A DNA stretch of 64,000 nt. Source: VRUE01 sp963703235. Its GTDB lineage: Bacteria > Actinomycetota > Thermoleophilia > Solirubrobacterales > 70-9. The notes under the pieces were generated by a model. That model saw only the letters and a program-made list of their open reading frames with translations. It was not told where the DNA came from and made no database searches. Positions 28,178 through 35,151 of this stretch are shown one piece after another. The first letter of the stretch is position 1. Every line of letters starts with the position of its first letter. Location: the NCBI GenBank assembly GCA_963703235.1, contig OY969802.1, forward strand, positions 1,612,001 to 1,676,000, given 5' to 3'. A program made the translations under genes and the position numbers.

Positions 28178-28248
28178 CTGGGGAGCCCGGACTTGAACCG
28201 GGATAACGGGCTCCAAAGGCCCGGGGCTTGCCATTAGCCGACTCCCCA
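28178..28248 (-). tRNA. tRNA-Gln (anticodon TTG)
   Basis: The minus strand folds as a full cloverleaf of 71 bases: acceptor TGGGGAG / CTCCCCA with U1-A72 and G73 discriminator as expected for Gln, D arm GGCT/AGCC, anticodon stem CGGGC/GCCCG with loop CTTTGGA, and T arm CCCGG/CCGGG with loop TTCAAGT. CCA is not encoded. Confidence 0.95.
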
Positions 28249-28282
28249 GCGCCGCTCCAGAGTAGCGATCGTCGCCGCTTTG

Positions 28283-29494
28283 TCACTCCTCCGAGCTGCG
28301 CGGGACCTTGCCGCCTTTGGCGCCGGGCTCCAGCGCCGGACCGCGGGGGGAGGCTATGCCGAGCACGCGCATTGCCTTGAGGCCGAGGCCGAGCTTCTCG
28401 CGGCCCTCGGTGGCGGAGACGTCGTGGCCGCAGAGCTCGCGGACGCGCTCGAGGCGGTAGCGGATCGTGTGGCGGTGGGTGAAGAGCTGTTTGGCGGTGG
28501 CGGCGACGTTGCCGTCGTTGGCGAGGTAGGCCTCGACGGTCATCACCAGCTCGGTCTCGTACTGCTCGTCGTAGGCGGCGAGCGGTTCGATCGTCTCCGC
28601 GTAGAAGCGCTCCAGCTCGCCCGGGTCCTCACTCATCGCCGGCAGCAGCAGGCGGTAGGCGCCGGTGTCCTCGAAGGCGAGCAGCGGCCGGCCCTCGGCC
28701 TCGCCGACGTTGACCGCGAGGCGCGCCTCGTTGCCGGCCCGGTAGAGGTCGACCGGGTCCGAGACGCGGCGGCTGGCCCCGATCGTCAGGTGAAAACCCG
28801 GCAGCGCGTCCTCCAGCTCGCGCGAGAGCCCCGAGGCGGCGCGCGCCAGCCGCTCCTCGTCCTCGGCGGGGACGATCACTGCGATCTCGGCCGCCAGCTC
28901 GCCGGCCTCCGCCGTCGCCAGCGCTCCGGGCGCGAGCGAGCGCAGTGTTCGCATCGCCAGGCTGAGGACGCGGTCGCGCCACTCGCCGGTCTGCGCGGCG
29001 CGCGGCGCGGCACGGACGAGGATCGCCCCCGCCCCCTTCTCCAGGTCGGCGCCGACCTCGGCCGCACGGGCGAGGATGTCGCCGCGGTCGGTCACCTGGC
29101 GGGCGAAGACCGCCGTGACGAAGGCGCCCGCCACCTCCTCGCTCTCCCACTCCGGCGCCCGCGAGCGCTCCAGCTCCAGCGCCAACAGGGTCGTCACCAT
29201 CCGCGCCATCGCCGGGTCGGGCGCGGTAGCGGCGCGGTAGCGCAGCTCCCCCACCGTGCTGTCGGCGACGCGCAGCTCCACCGTCGTCACCCGCTCGCCA
29301 CCGGCGAGCAGCTTGCGCTCCTGGTCGGGCGAGGCGCCGGCCACGGCCAGCACCGCGCCGGAGCGGTCGATCAGGGCCACGCTGGCGTCGAGCACCCGGG
29401 CCGCGGCCCGTGCCACCGCCGGCAGGCCGGCGCCGGACTCGACCGCTTCGGAGAGCGTATCGAGCGCCTCGACGTCTTTGGAAACCGCCGTCAT
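28283..29494 (-). CDS. PucR/CdaR-family transcriptional regulator
   Basis: 403 residues. The N-terminal half resembles a GAF-like sensor (LDASVALIDRSGAVLAVAG). The C-terminal helix-turn-helix contains YLANDGNVAATAKQLFTHRHTIRYRLERVRELCGHD, the typical PucR HTH motif, followed by REKLGLGLKAMRVLG. Such proteins control purine, sugar-acid or amino-acid use; the target is not evident because the gene stands alone. A GATAAT box six bases before the ATG indicates a leaderless start. Confidence 0.88.
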   Translation of the reverse strand: MTAVSKDVEALDTLSEAVESGAGLPAVARAAARVLDASVALIDRSGAVLAVAGASPDQERKLLAGGERVTTVELRVADSTVGELRYRAATAPDPAMARMVTTLLALELERSRAPEWESEEVAGAFVTAVFARQVTDRGDILARAAEVGADLEKGAGAILVRAAPRAAQTGEWRDRVLSLAMRTLRSLAPGALATAEAGELAAEIAVIVPAEDEERLARAASGLSRELEDALPGFHLTIGASRRVSDPVDLYRAGNEARLAVNVGEAEGRPLLAFEDTGAYRLLLPAMSEDPGELERFYAETIEPLAAYDEQYETELVMTVEAYLANDGNVAATAKQLFTHRHTIRYRLERVRELCGHDVSATEGREKLGLGLKAMRVLGIASPRGPALEPGAKGGKVPRSSEE

Positions 29495-29500
29495 CGGTCA

Positions 29501-29506
29501 ATTATC
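29501..29506 (-). promoter_or_regulatory. GATAAT -10 box upstream of the PucR-type regulator
   Basis: On the minus strand GATAAT is followed by TGACCG and the ATG at 29494; there is no room for a ribosome-binding site. Confidence 0.5.
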
Positions 29507-29567
29507 AGCAGGAATGCGGGAATCGCCCGCGGCGGTCGGCTACTGCAGACGCCGTCGCGCGCCCTCG

Positions 29568-29846
29568 TCAGCCGAGAAGCTGCGAAAGCTCGTCGTAGTA
29601 GTAGACGACCGCCAGGCCGACCACGACGCCGGTCAGGACCAGGGCCACTAGGACGATCACAGAGAGCGCGCCCGCAACCGCCTTCTCCCAGAGGCGCCCG
29701 TAGGAGCTGACCGCTGGGACCAGGATCAGGCCGACGAAGGCGGCCAGGCTGATCGCGCCGGCGATCGCGAACAGCACGTACTCATCCTCGATCCTCTGCA
29801 GGGCGAGGGGGATCGCTTGCAACGCCGACGGCAGCACCGACCCCAT
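29568..29846 (-). CDS. Small two-helix membrane protein, unknown function
   Basis: 92 residues from ATG at 29846 with two clear membrane helices (YVLFAIAGAISLAAFVGLILVPAV and AVAGALSVIVLVALVLTGVVVGLAVVYYY). Longer upstream starts would run back into the DedA-PAP2 gene in another frame. I do not recognise the family. It follows the DedA-PAP2 gene by 92 bases on the same strand and may share its transcript. Confidence 0.6.
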   Translation of the reverse strand: MGSVLPSALQAIPLALQRIEDEYVLFAIAGAISLAAFVGLILVPAVSSYGRLWEKAVAGALSVIVLVALVLTGVVVGLAVVYYYDELSQLLG

Positions 29847-29938
29847 TCTGTCGCAAGGGTCCGTCCGATGACCGGCGTGTGTGGCTGGCGAGCGCCGGAC
29901 CAAGCGGGGCAAGGACGCAGGGAGGCCGAATAGCAGCG

Positions 29939-31483
29939 CTATTTGGCCGACTGAGGACGCCGCGCCGCGCCGCGTCCGCCGCCGCCAGACGCGCGCGGTG
30001 GTCTTCGGACGGACCCTACAGCGGAGATGATGAGCGCCACCGCCGCGCAGAAAGAGAAGGCGGCGGCGCCAAGGGCCCAGCCGGCGTTGACGTCGCTGAG
30101 GTAGTGGACGTCGAGGTAGACGCGGGAGAGGCCGACGAAAGCGGTCACTCCTATCCCCACCGTGACGACGAGCGCGCCGCGGGTCATCCCCGGCCGCAGC
30201 CGCATCACGATCGTCACCGCCAGCCAGACGTAGAAGGTCGAGTAGGCGGCGTGGCCGCTGGGGAAGGACGACCCCGAAACGTCGACCAGCCCCCCTTCCG
30301 GCCGTGGCCGGTCGATCGCGTCCTTGATCTCGTGGACACCGATGAAGGTCAGCCCCAACCCGACCACAAGCACCCCCAGCTCGGCCCAGCGGCGGCGGGC
30401 TGCGAGCAAGACAGCGCCGATCGCCGCCAGCGAGAACACGACGGCAGAGGAGCCGAGCAAGGCGATCGCCTTGGCTACGTCGGTCAGCCAAGCGGTGCGC
30501 AGGCTTTCGACGATGTCGATCGCCGTCGTATCGCCCGGGGTTGGCCCGGCGTCGCCGCTGACGATCGAGGTGTAGGCGATCAGGACGAAGCTGCCGACGG
30601 CGAGGATCGACATCAGCGAGGTGAACTCGAGCCCAAAGGTGCCGCCGGGGGTGACGCGGGCCCAGAGGAAGCGCAGCTGGGGCTGGAAGCGGCGGACGAG
30701 GACGACGAGCCAGCGGGAAATCGCATGGTCCTCCATCCAGCGCACCGCCGCGCGCCGGTTCTCCTCGACCCGGAAGCGGCGGTAGAGGTAGATCGAGCCG
30801 ACAGCGATCGCGATCAGGACGCCGAGCAGGAACGCTCCCCGCCCGGCGTACTTGGCGGCGCTGTCGATGCTGCGCGAGAAGACGTACCCGATCAGGATGT
30901 GGGCCGAGGACCAGATCCCGGTGCCGAGGATGCTGTAGGGGACGAAGTCGCGGTAACGCATTCCCGAGCTGCCGGCGATGAACGGGGCCAGGGCACGGAC
31001 GATGCCGACGAAGCGGCCGATGAAGATCGTCTTGCCGCCGTGACGGGAGAAGTAGTCCTCGACCCCTTCGAAACGCTCGTGGCTGAGCCCGAAGCGGGGA
31101 CCGTGCCGCATCACGAACTCGCGCCCGAGGCGGCGGCCGACGAGGAAGCTGGTCGAGTCGCCGGCCCAGGCCGCGAACCAGGCGATGCCGATCAGGATGT
31201 AGACGTCGATCGCCCCCTGGCCGGCGACCGCGCCGCCCAAGAGCATCACCGTCTCGCCGGGGACGACCAGCCCGACGAAGGCGCCGGTCTCCGCAAAGGC
31301 GAAGACGCCGACCAGCAGGTAGGTCCAGGCGCCCAACGTATTGGAGATGTCCTCCAGCAGCTGCTGCAGTTCGTCATGAGGAATGACGCGGCTGATCAGG
31401 TAGTAGGCGGCCGCGACGGCGGCGGCGATCGCGAGAATCGCGAGGCGGCGCCGGCGACGGTCCTGCGGCAGGGCGATCTTCAT
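29939..31483 (-). CDS. DedA-family / PAP2 phosphatase fusion membrane protein
   Basis: 514 residues. Residues about 30-220 form a DedA (SNARE-associated) domain with FAETGAFVGLVVPGETVMLLGG, GDSTSFLVGRRLG and RFVGIVRALAPFIAGSSGMRYRDF. Residues about 330-490 form a PAP2 domain with its three motifs: KDAIDRPRP, SFPSGHA and SRVYLDVHYLSD. DedA proteins include flippases for undecaprenyl phosphate and phosphatidylethanolamine, and PAP2 enzymes remove phosphate from undecaprenyl-PP or lipid phosphates. The fusion therefore fits carrier-lipid recycling in one polypeptide. All catalytic residues of PAP2 are present. Confidence 0.9.
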   Translation of the reverse strand: MKIALPQDRRRRRLAILAIAAAVAAAYYLISRVIPHDELQQLLEDISNTLGAWTYLLVGVFAFAETGAFVGLVVPGETVMLLGGAVAGQGAIDVYILIGIAWFAAWAGDSTSFLVGRRLGREFVMRHGPRFGLSHERFEGVEDYFSRHGGKTIFIGRFVGIVRALAPFIAGSSGMRYRDFVPYSILGTGIWSSAHILIGYVFSRSIDSAAKYAGRGAFLLGVLIAIAVGSIYLYRRFRVEENRRAAVRWMEDHAISRWLVVLVRRFQPQLRFLWARVTPGGTFGLEFTSLMSILAVGSFVLIAYTSIVSGDAGPTPGDTTAIDIVESLRTAWLTDVAKAIALLGSSAVVFSLAAIGAVLLAARRRWAELGVLVVGLGLTFIGVHEIKDAIDRPRPEGGLVDVSGSSFPSGHAAYSTFYVWLAVTIVMRLRPGMTRGALVVTVGIGVTAFVGLSRVYLDVHYLSDVNAGWALGAAAFSFCAAVALIISAVGSVRRPPRASGGGGRGAARRPQSAK

Positions 31484-31513
31484 CGGGCGGCGATCCTCAT
31501 CGGGCCCAGGGTC

Positions 31514-32344
31514 TCAAGGAGCACGGCCGGCTTCGCAGACGATCGCGTCGTCGCGGTCGAGCTTTTCGGCCGCGCGCTTGGCCGCCGCAAGCTCCGGGAA
31601 AAGCCCGAAGGCGGTGGGGCCGGAGCCGGTCAGCAACGTTAGCGGCGCGCCGGCCGTGCGAAGGGCGTCGAGCGCGTCGCCGACGTCGGGCCGCAGCGAG
31701 CGTGCCGCCGCCTCGAGGTCGTTCTCCAGCAGCTCGGCGTAGGCGAGCGGCGAGGCGCCGGCGCCCGCCGCCTCGCGCAGGCGCGCCGCAAGACCGTCGA
31801 GCGCCGCCGCCTCGCGACCAAGCCCGAGCCGGTCGGCCTCGGCAAAGACCGCAGCGGTGCTCAGCCCGCCCCCGCCCGGAAGCAGCACGACCGCGTGCGG
31901 CGCCGGCTCCGGCAGGCGCTCGACCCGCTCGCCGGCGCCGCGCACCAGCGAGAAGGCCGGGACCAGCTGGGAGGGGACGTCGGCGCCGAGCCCGGCGGCG
32001 ACCGACTCGAGATCGGACACCTCCCCGCGGGCCAGCCGCAGGATCGCCGCCGCGTCGGCGCTGCCGCCGCCGAGCCCGGCGGCGACTGGAATCCTCTTCT
32101 CGATCAGGACTCGCAGGGACGGCCCCTCCCAGCCCTGCACCCGGAGCGCCGCCAGCGCCCACGCCGCCAGGTTCTCCCCCTCGACGCCCGGGCAGAGGAC
32201 CTCGTCGCCCTCGCTCTCGGAGACCTCGAGCGCGTCGGCCAGCGCCAACGGCTCGAACAGCGAGCAGAGCTCGTGCAGGCCGTCAGCGCGGCGCGGGCCG
32301 AGGAAGAGGCAGAGATTGAGCTTGGCGGGGGCGAGGAGGCGCAT
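31514..32344 (-). CDS. ispE: 4-diphosphocytidyl-2-C-methyl-D-erythritol kinase
   Basis: 276 residues from ATG at 32344. It phosphorylates CDP-ME in the MEP isoprenoid pathway. LAPAKLNLCLFLGPRRADG is the N-terminal GHMP motif, PVAAGLGGGSADAAAIL the ATP loop, and LTGSGPTAFGLF the C-terminal motif. An ATG 12 codons upstream is rejected because those codons belong to family A element copy 5. The gene follows rsmA, a common order. Confidence 0.93.
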   Translation of the reverse strand: MRLLAPAKLNLCLFLGPRRADGLHELCSLFEPLALADALEVSESEGDEVLCPGVEGENLAAWALAALRVQGWEGPSLRVLIEKRIPVAAGLGGGSADAAAILRLARGEVSDLESVAAGLGADVPSQLVPAFSLVRGAGERVERLPEPAPHAVVLLPGGGGLSTAAVFAEADRLGLGREAAALDGLAARLREAAGAGASPLAYAELLENDLEAAARSLRPDVGDALDALRTAGAPLTLLTGSGPTAFGLFPELAAAKRAAEKLDRDDAIVCEAGRAP

Positions 32345-32352
32345 GCGGCTGA

Positions 32353-32464
32353 GGGTCTGTCCCGGTAGGGGCTCGCTCAACTTTTTCTGAAGACAGTCGC
32401 CGGCTGTCCGCCGGCCTTGGCGCAGAAAAAGTACAAGCCGCTCCGCCCTTACCGGGACAGACCC
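32353..32464. repeat. Family A-like palindromic element, copy 5 (divergent)
   Basis: GGGTCTGTCCCGGTA pairs exactly with TACCGGGACAGACCC, and inner CTTTTTCTG pairs with CAGAAAAAG. The position of the T5/A5 tracts is the same as in the other copies, but the core has drifted (TTTTTCTG in place of TTTTTCGCC). The last five codons and the TAA stop of rsmA lie in the right arm. Confidence 0.65.
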
Positions 32465-33207
32465 TTTCCCAAGGCCCGGAACTCGCCTGGCGAGAGCTGC
32501 TCGGCGCGCGCGTCCTCCGCCAACCCAAGCTCGTGCAGGCTGGCGCGAACCGCCTCAAGTGAGCCGGGGCGAACGTGCTCGACGGAGCGGGCGAGCGACT
32601 TGCGGCGATGGGCGAAGGCCGCTCTGACCAGCTCGCGCGTCACCGGGTCGGTGCCCGGACCGATGCGACGAAGGGCCAGGATCGCCGACTCGACCCGTGG
32701 ACGGGGCCGGAACACCGCCGGGTCGACCGTGCGCAGCAACTTCACCTCGCAGGCGAGCTGGACGAGCACGCTTGGCGATCCGTAGGTCCGGCTCCCCGGC
32801 CCGGCCCGCAGCCGGTCCGCGATCTCTCGCTGGACCATCACCGTCCAGCTCTGCAGGGAGGGGAGCTTCTCGACCGTCCGCAGCAGGACCGGCGTCGCGA
32901 CCGAGTACGGCAGGTTGGCGACCATCGCGGTCGGCGGCGGATCGAGGCCTGCGAGGTCGAGCTTCATCGCGTCGCCCCAATGCAGAGCAACGTTCGAGCG
33001 AGCCGCCAGCGCCGCCAGCGCCTGCTCCAAGCCGGTATCGAGCTCGACCGCGTGGACGTGAGCAGCCGCAGGCGCCAGGCGCTCGGTCAGCACCCCCTCT
33101 CCGGCCCCGATCTCCAGCACGACGTCGCTCGGATCGAGGCCGGCGTCGCGCACTATCGCGTCGAGCAGGTTCGGGTCGGCGAGGAAGTTCTGGCCGAGCC
33201 GGACCAC
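32449..33207 (-). CDS. rsmA: 16S rRNA dimethyladenosine transferase
   Basis: 252 residues from GTG at 33207, ten bases past the tatD stop, with TGAGGG upstream as ribosome site. It dimethylates two adenines near the 3' end of 16S rRNA. RLGQNFLADPNLLDAIV, the SAM site VLEIGAGEGVLTERL, HWGDAMKLD and the catalytic NLPYSVATPVLL are all present, and FRPRPRVESAILALRR follows. Its C-terminal codons (KGLSR) fall in a palindromic element, which may have replaced the original tail. Confidence 0.94.
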   Translation of the reverse strand: MVRLGQNFLADPNLLDAIVRDAGLDPSDVVLEIGAGEGVLTERLAPAAAHVHAVELDTGLEQALAALAARSNVALHWGDAMKLDLAGLDPPPTAMVANLPYSVATPVLLRTVEKLPSLQSWTVMVQREIADRLRAGPGSRTYGSPSVLVQLACEVKLLRTVDPAVFRPRPRVESAILALRRIGPGTDPVTRELVRAAFAHRRKSLARSVEHVRPGSLEAVRASLHELGLAEDARAEQLSPGEFRALGKGLSR

Positions 33208-33217
33208 GCTCAGACCC

Positions 33218-33985
33218 TCACCAGCCGAAGAGGGCGCGGGCGTTGGCCTCGACCGTCCGCTCCAGCTCCTCGCAGGAGACGCCGCGGACCTCGGCGACAG
33301 CCCGCGCGGTGTCGACGACATAGGCCGGCTGGTTCGGCTTGCCGCGCACCGGCTGCGGCGCCAGGTAGGGCGCGTCGGTCTCGACCAGGAGCAGCTCGTC
33401 GGGCAGCTTCGCCGCGGCCGCACGGAGGTCGTCGGCGGCGGGGTAGGTGACGATCCCCGATAAGGAGCAGTACCAGCCGCGCTCGATCGCATCGTCGACC
33501 CGCCAGGGAGCGAGGAAGCAGTGAAGGACGATCTGGAGCTCGTCGGCGCGGGCGCCGAGGAACTCGAACAGGTCGTCGCTTGCGGTCGTCTCGCCCTCCG
33601 GGTCGCGGCAGTGGACGACGATCGGCAGCTCGCGCTCGCGGGCGATCTCGATCTGGGCCTCGAAGGCGCGCCGCTGCTCGGCCGGGGTGGCCGTTTCGCG
33701 GTAGTAGTCGATCCCCGTCTCGCCGATCGCCCGCACCTTCTCGTGGCCCGCCAGCCGGGCGATCTCCTCCCCCATCGTGTCGTCGAAGCCGCCGGCGTCG
33801 GTCGGATGGCAGCCGACACTGGCGAAGACCTCCTCGTGGCGCTCCGCGGCGGCGATCGCCGCCGTGTTCGCCTCGCCCCCGAGGCCGACGTTCAGCATCC
33901 GCGTCACCCCCGCCTCGCGCGCTGCGGCGACCAGCCCCGCCTCGGGCGGCTCGCAGAGAAAGAGGTGGGTGTGGGAATCGATCAT
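33218..33985 (-). CDS. tatD: TatD-family metal-dependent hydrolase
   Basis: 255 residues. A TIM-barrel metallohydrolase of the TatD DNase type: MIDSHTHLF (first two His), GETGIDYYRE (Glu), VVHCRDPEG (His), LHCF (His) and VETDAPYLAPQP (Asp) form the metal site. It probably acts as a 3'-5' exonuclease or related nuclease. The order tatD-rsmA-ispE is common in bacteria and suggests one transcript. A TAGGCT box is nine bases before the ATG. Confidence 0.92.
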   Translation of the reverse strand: MIDSHTHLFLCEPPEAGLVAAAREAGVTRMLNVGLGGEANTAAIAAAERHEEVFASVGCHPTDAGGFDDTMGEEIARLAGHEKVRAIGETGIDYYRETATPAEQRRAFEAQIEIARERELPIVVHCRDPEGETTASDDLFEFLGARADELQIVLHCFLAPWRVDDAIERGWYCSLSGIVTYPAADDLRAAAAKLPDELLLVETDAPYLAPQPVRGKPNQPAYVVDTARAVAEVRGVSCEELERTVEANARALFGW

Positions 33986-33994
33986 CGCCGCGCC

Positions 33995-34000
33995 AGCCTA
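33995..34000 (-). promoter_or_regulatory. TAGGCT -10 box upstream of tatD-rsmA-ispE
   Basis: On the minus strand TAGGCT is followed by nine bases and the ATG at 33985. Family D element copy 2 lies about 20 bases further upstream, overlapping the expected -35 region. Confidence 0.45.
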
Positions 34001-34018
34001 CCCCGCACTCTCGGTCAA

Positions 34019-34075
34019 TTCCGGTGGTCGTTCCGGTGGTCGTTATGTCGGATATAGGCATACAACGACCAGCGG
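34019..34075. repeat. Family D palindromic element, copy 2, with a 12-base tandem repeat
   Basis: TTCCGGTGGTCG occurs twice in tandem (34019-34030 and 34031-34042). The second unit starts a hairpin whose left arm CCGGTGGTCGTTATG pairs with CATACAACGACCAGCGG. The element lies between the AbiEi-DUF559 stop and the tatD promoter. Confidence 0.65.
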
Positions 34076-34113
34076 AGGCGAGGCGTTTGCCGGAAGCGAG
34101 CGTGCGAGCCGAC

Positions 34114-35049
34114 TCACCTGGCCGCCGCGCGAAGCATCCGCCCGAGCCGCTCCAAGACCGCGGCCCGTTCGTGCTGGAGCTGGTGCCAGGTGATGCGCAC
34201 CGTGCGGTAACCGGCGGCGGTGAGGAGTTGGTCGCGCCAGCGGTCGTGCTGAAACGCGGCGGGCGTGCCGTGCGTTTCTTCGCCGTCCGTTTCGACCACC
34301 AGCCGCTGCTCCTCCCACAGCAGGTCGACCTCGAGCTGGCGTGTGTCGATCTCCAGCTTCACATTGCAGCGGGGGCGAGGAAACCCCGCTTCGGCCACAG
34401 CGGCGAATAGCTGCGCCTCGGTGCGGCTGCGGAGCCGCCGCGGCCGTTCGCCTTCGCCGCGCCATGGCGCGATGACCCTGCGGAGCATGGGAGCGCCGCG
34501 CCGCCGCCTGCGAGCGAGGGAACGGTCGATCCCCGGTATGTCGAGCAGCCGCAGCACCGCCGCCTGCTCGACCAAGCGGCGCAACGACCTCTCGCTCAGC
34601 TGCCCAGCAAGGTCCACCAGGGTGCGCGACGGCGACGTGCACGGGATCCCGTCGCAAACGCCGACTTCGTCGGGGGGCACCGGGTAGCCATCGTGCCGCT
34701 TCACCCCCTCGATCCTGCGGCCCGCCCGTCCCGGCGCTATCACGTCGATCGAGACGCTGCGGCGGTCCCGGAGCCCCAGCAGCTCGGCGGCGCTGCCGTG
34801 CGAGACGACGGTGCCCTCTCCGCAGGCCATCGCCGCCGCCAGCATGACAGCGTGGCGGCCGGTCGCCCGGTGGCCGACGGCAAATACGCCTCGGACGAGC
34901 CCCTGCAGTCCTCCGGAGGCGACGCGGGAGGCGATCGCAGCGTCGGAGAGGCCGATGGCGCGGAGCTGAGCGCGTGAGATCAGCCCGTGCTGGCGCGTCG
35001 CCAAGGCGGCGATCGCCTCGCCTCGCTTCCGGTGATCATTCCGTCGCAT
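34114..35049 (-). CDS. AbiEi-type winged-helix / DUF559 nuclease-like protein
   Basis: 311 residues from ATG at 35049. The N-terminal 60 or so residues (QHGLISRAQLRAIGLSDAAIASRVASGGLQGLVRGVFAVG) match the winged-helix of AbiEi-type antitoxins. The middle (VVSHGSAAELLGL, TSPSRTLVDLAG) is the usual linker region. The C-terminus (TEAQLFAAVAEAGFPRP, LEVDLLWEEQRLVVETDG, RDQLLTAAGYRTVRITWHQL) is a DUF559 domain of the Vsr/PD-(D/E)XK nuclease fold with its E...D...ExD residues. Single-gene proteins of this kind are common in actinomycetes; no AbiEii-type partner is present. Its first codons lie inside palindrome 35025-35075. Confidence 0.82.
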   Translation of the reverse strand: MRRNDHRKRGEAIAALATRQHGLISRAQLRAIGLSDAAIASRVASGGLQGLVRGVFAVGHRATGRHAVMLAAAMACGEGTVVSHGSAAELLGLRDRRSVSIDVIAPGRAGRRIEGVKRHDGYPVPPDEVGVCDGIPCTSPSRTLVDLAGQLSERSLRRLVEQAAVLRLLDIPGIDRSLARRRRRGAPMLRRVIAPWRGEGERPRRLRSRTEAQLFAAVAEAGFPRPRCNVKLEIDTRQLEVDLLWEEQRLVVETDGEETHGTPAAFQHDRWRDQLLTAAGYRTVRITWHQLQHERAAVLERLGRMLRAAAR

Positions 35050-35075
35050 ATGGACCCATAAGGACCACCGGAAGC
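35025..35075. repeat. Family D palindromic element, copy 3, over a start codon
   Basis: GCTTCCGGTGATCATT pairs with AAGGACCACCGGAAGC with two mismatches. It covers the ATG at 35049 and the first eight codons of the AbiEi-DUF559 gene. AbiEi-type proteins are known to bind inverted repeats at their own promoters, so an operator role is possible. Confidence 0.6.
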
Positions 35076-35139
35076 CCCGCTCGCCCCCCGCACCCTGTGG
35101 CGGGACTCGCAAAGTGCGGGATTGCGGCAACCGCCTCGG

Positions 35140-35145
35140 TAGCCT
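35140..35145 (+). promoter_or_regulatory. TAGCCT -10 box upstream of metH (likely leaderless)
   Basis: TAGCCT is followed by six bases and the ATG at 35152. The upstream 60 bases contain a CCCGCAC/GTGCGGG pair but would not be transcribed from this promoter, which argues against a leader riboswitch. Confidence 0.45.
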
Positions 35146-35151
35146 CTCACC

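Noticed and set aside
35076..35151. Riboswitch (cobalamin or SAH) before metH
   Set aside because: No consensus boxes were found, the space is under 80 bases, and the TAGCCT box next to the start suggests a leaderless transcript.
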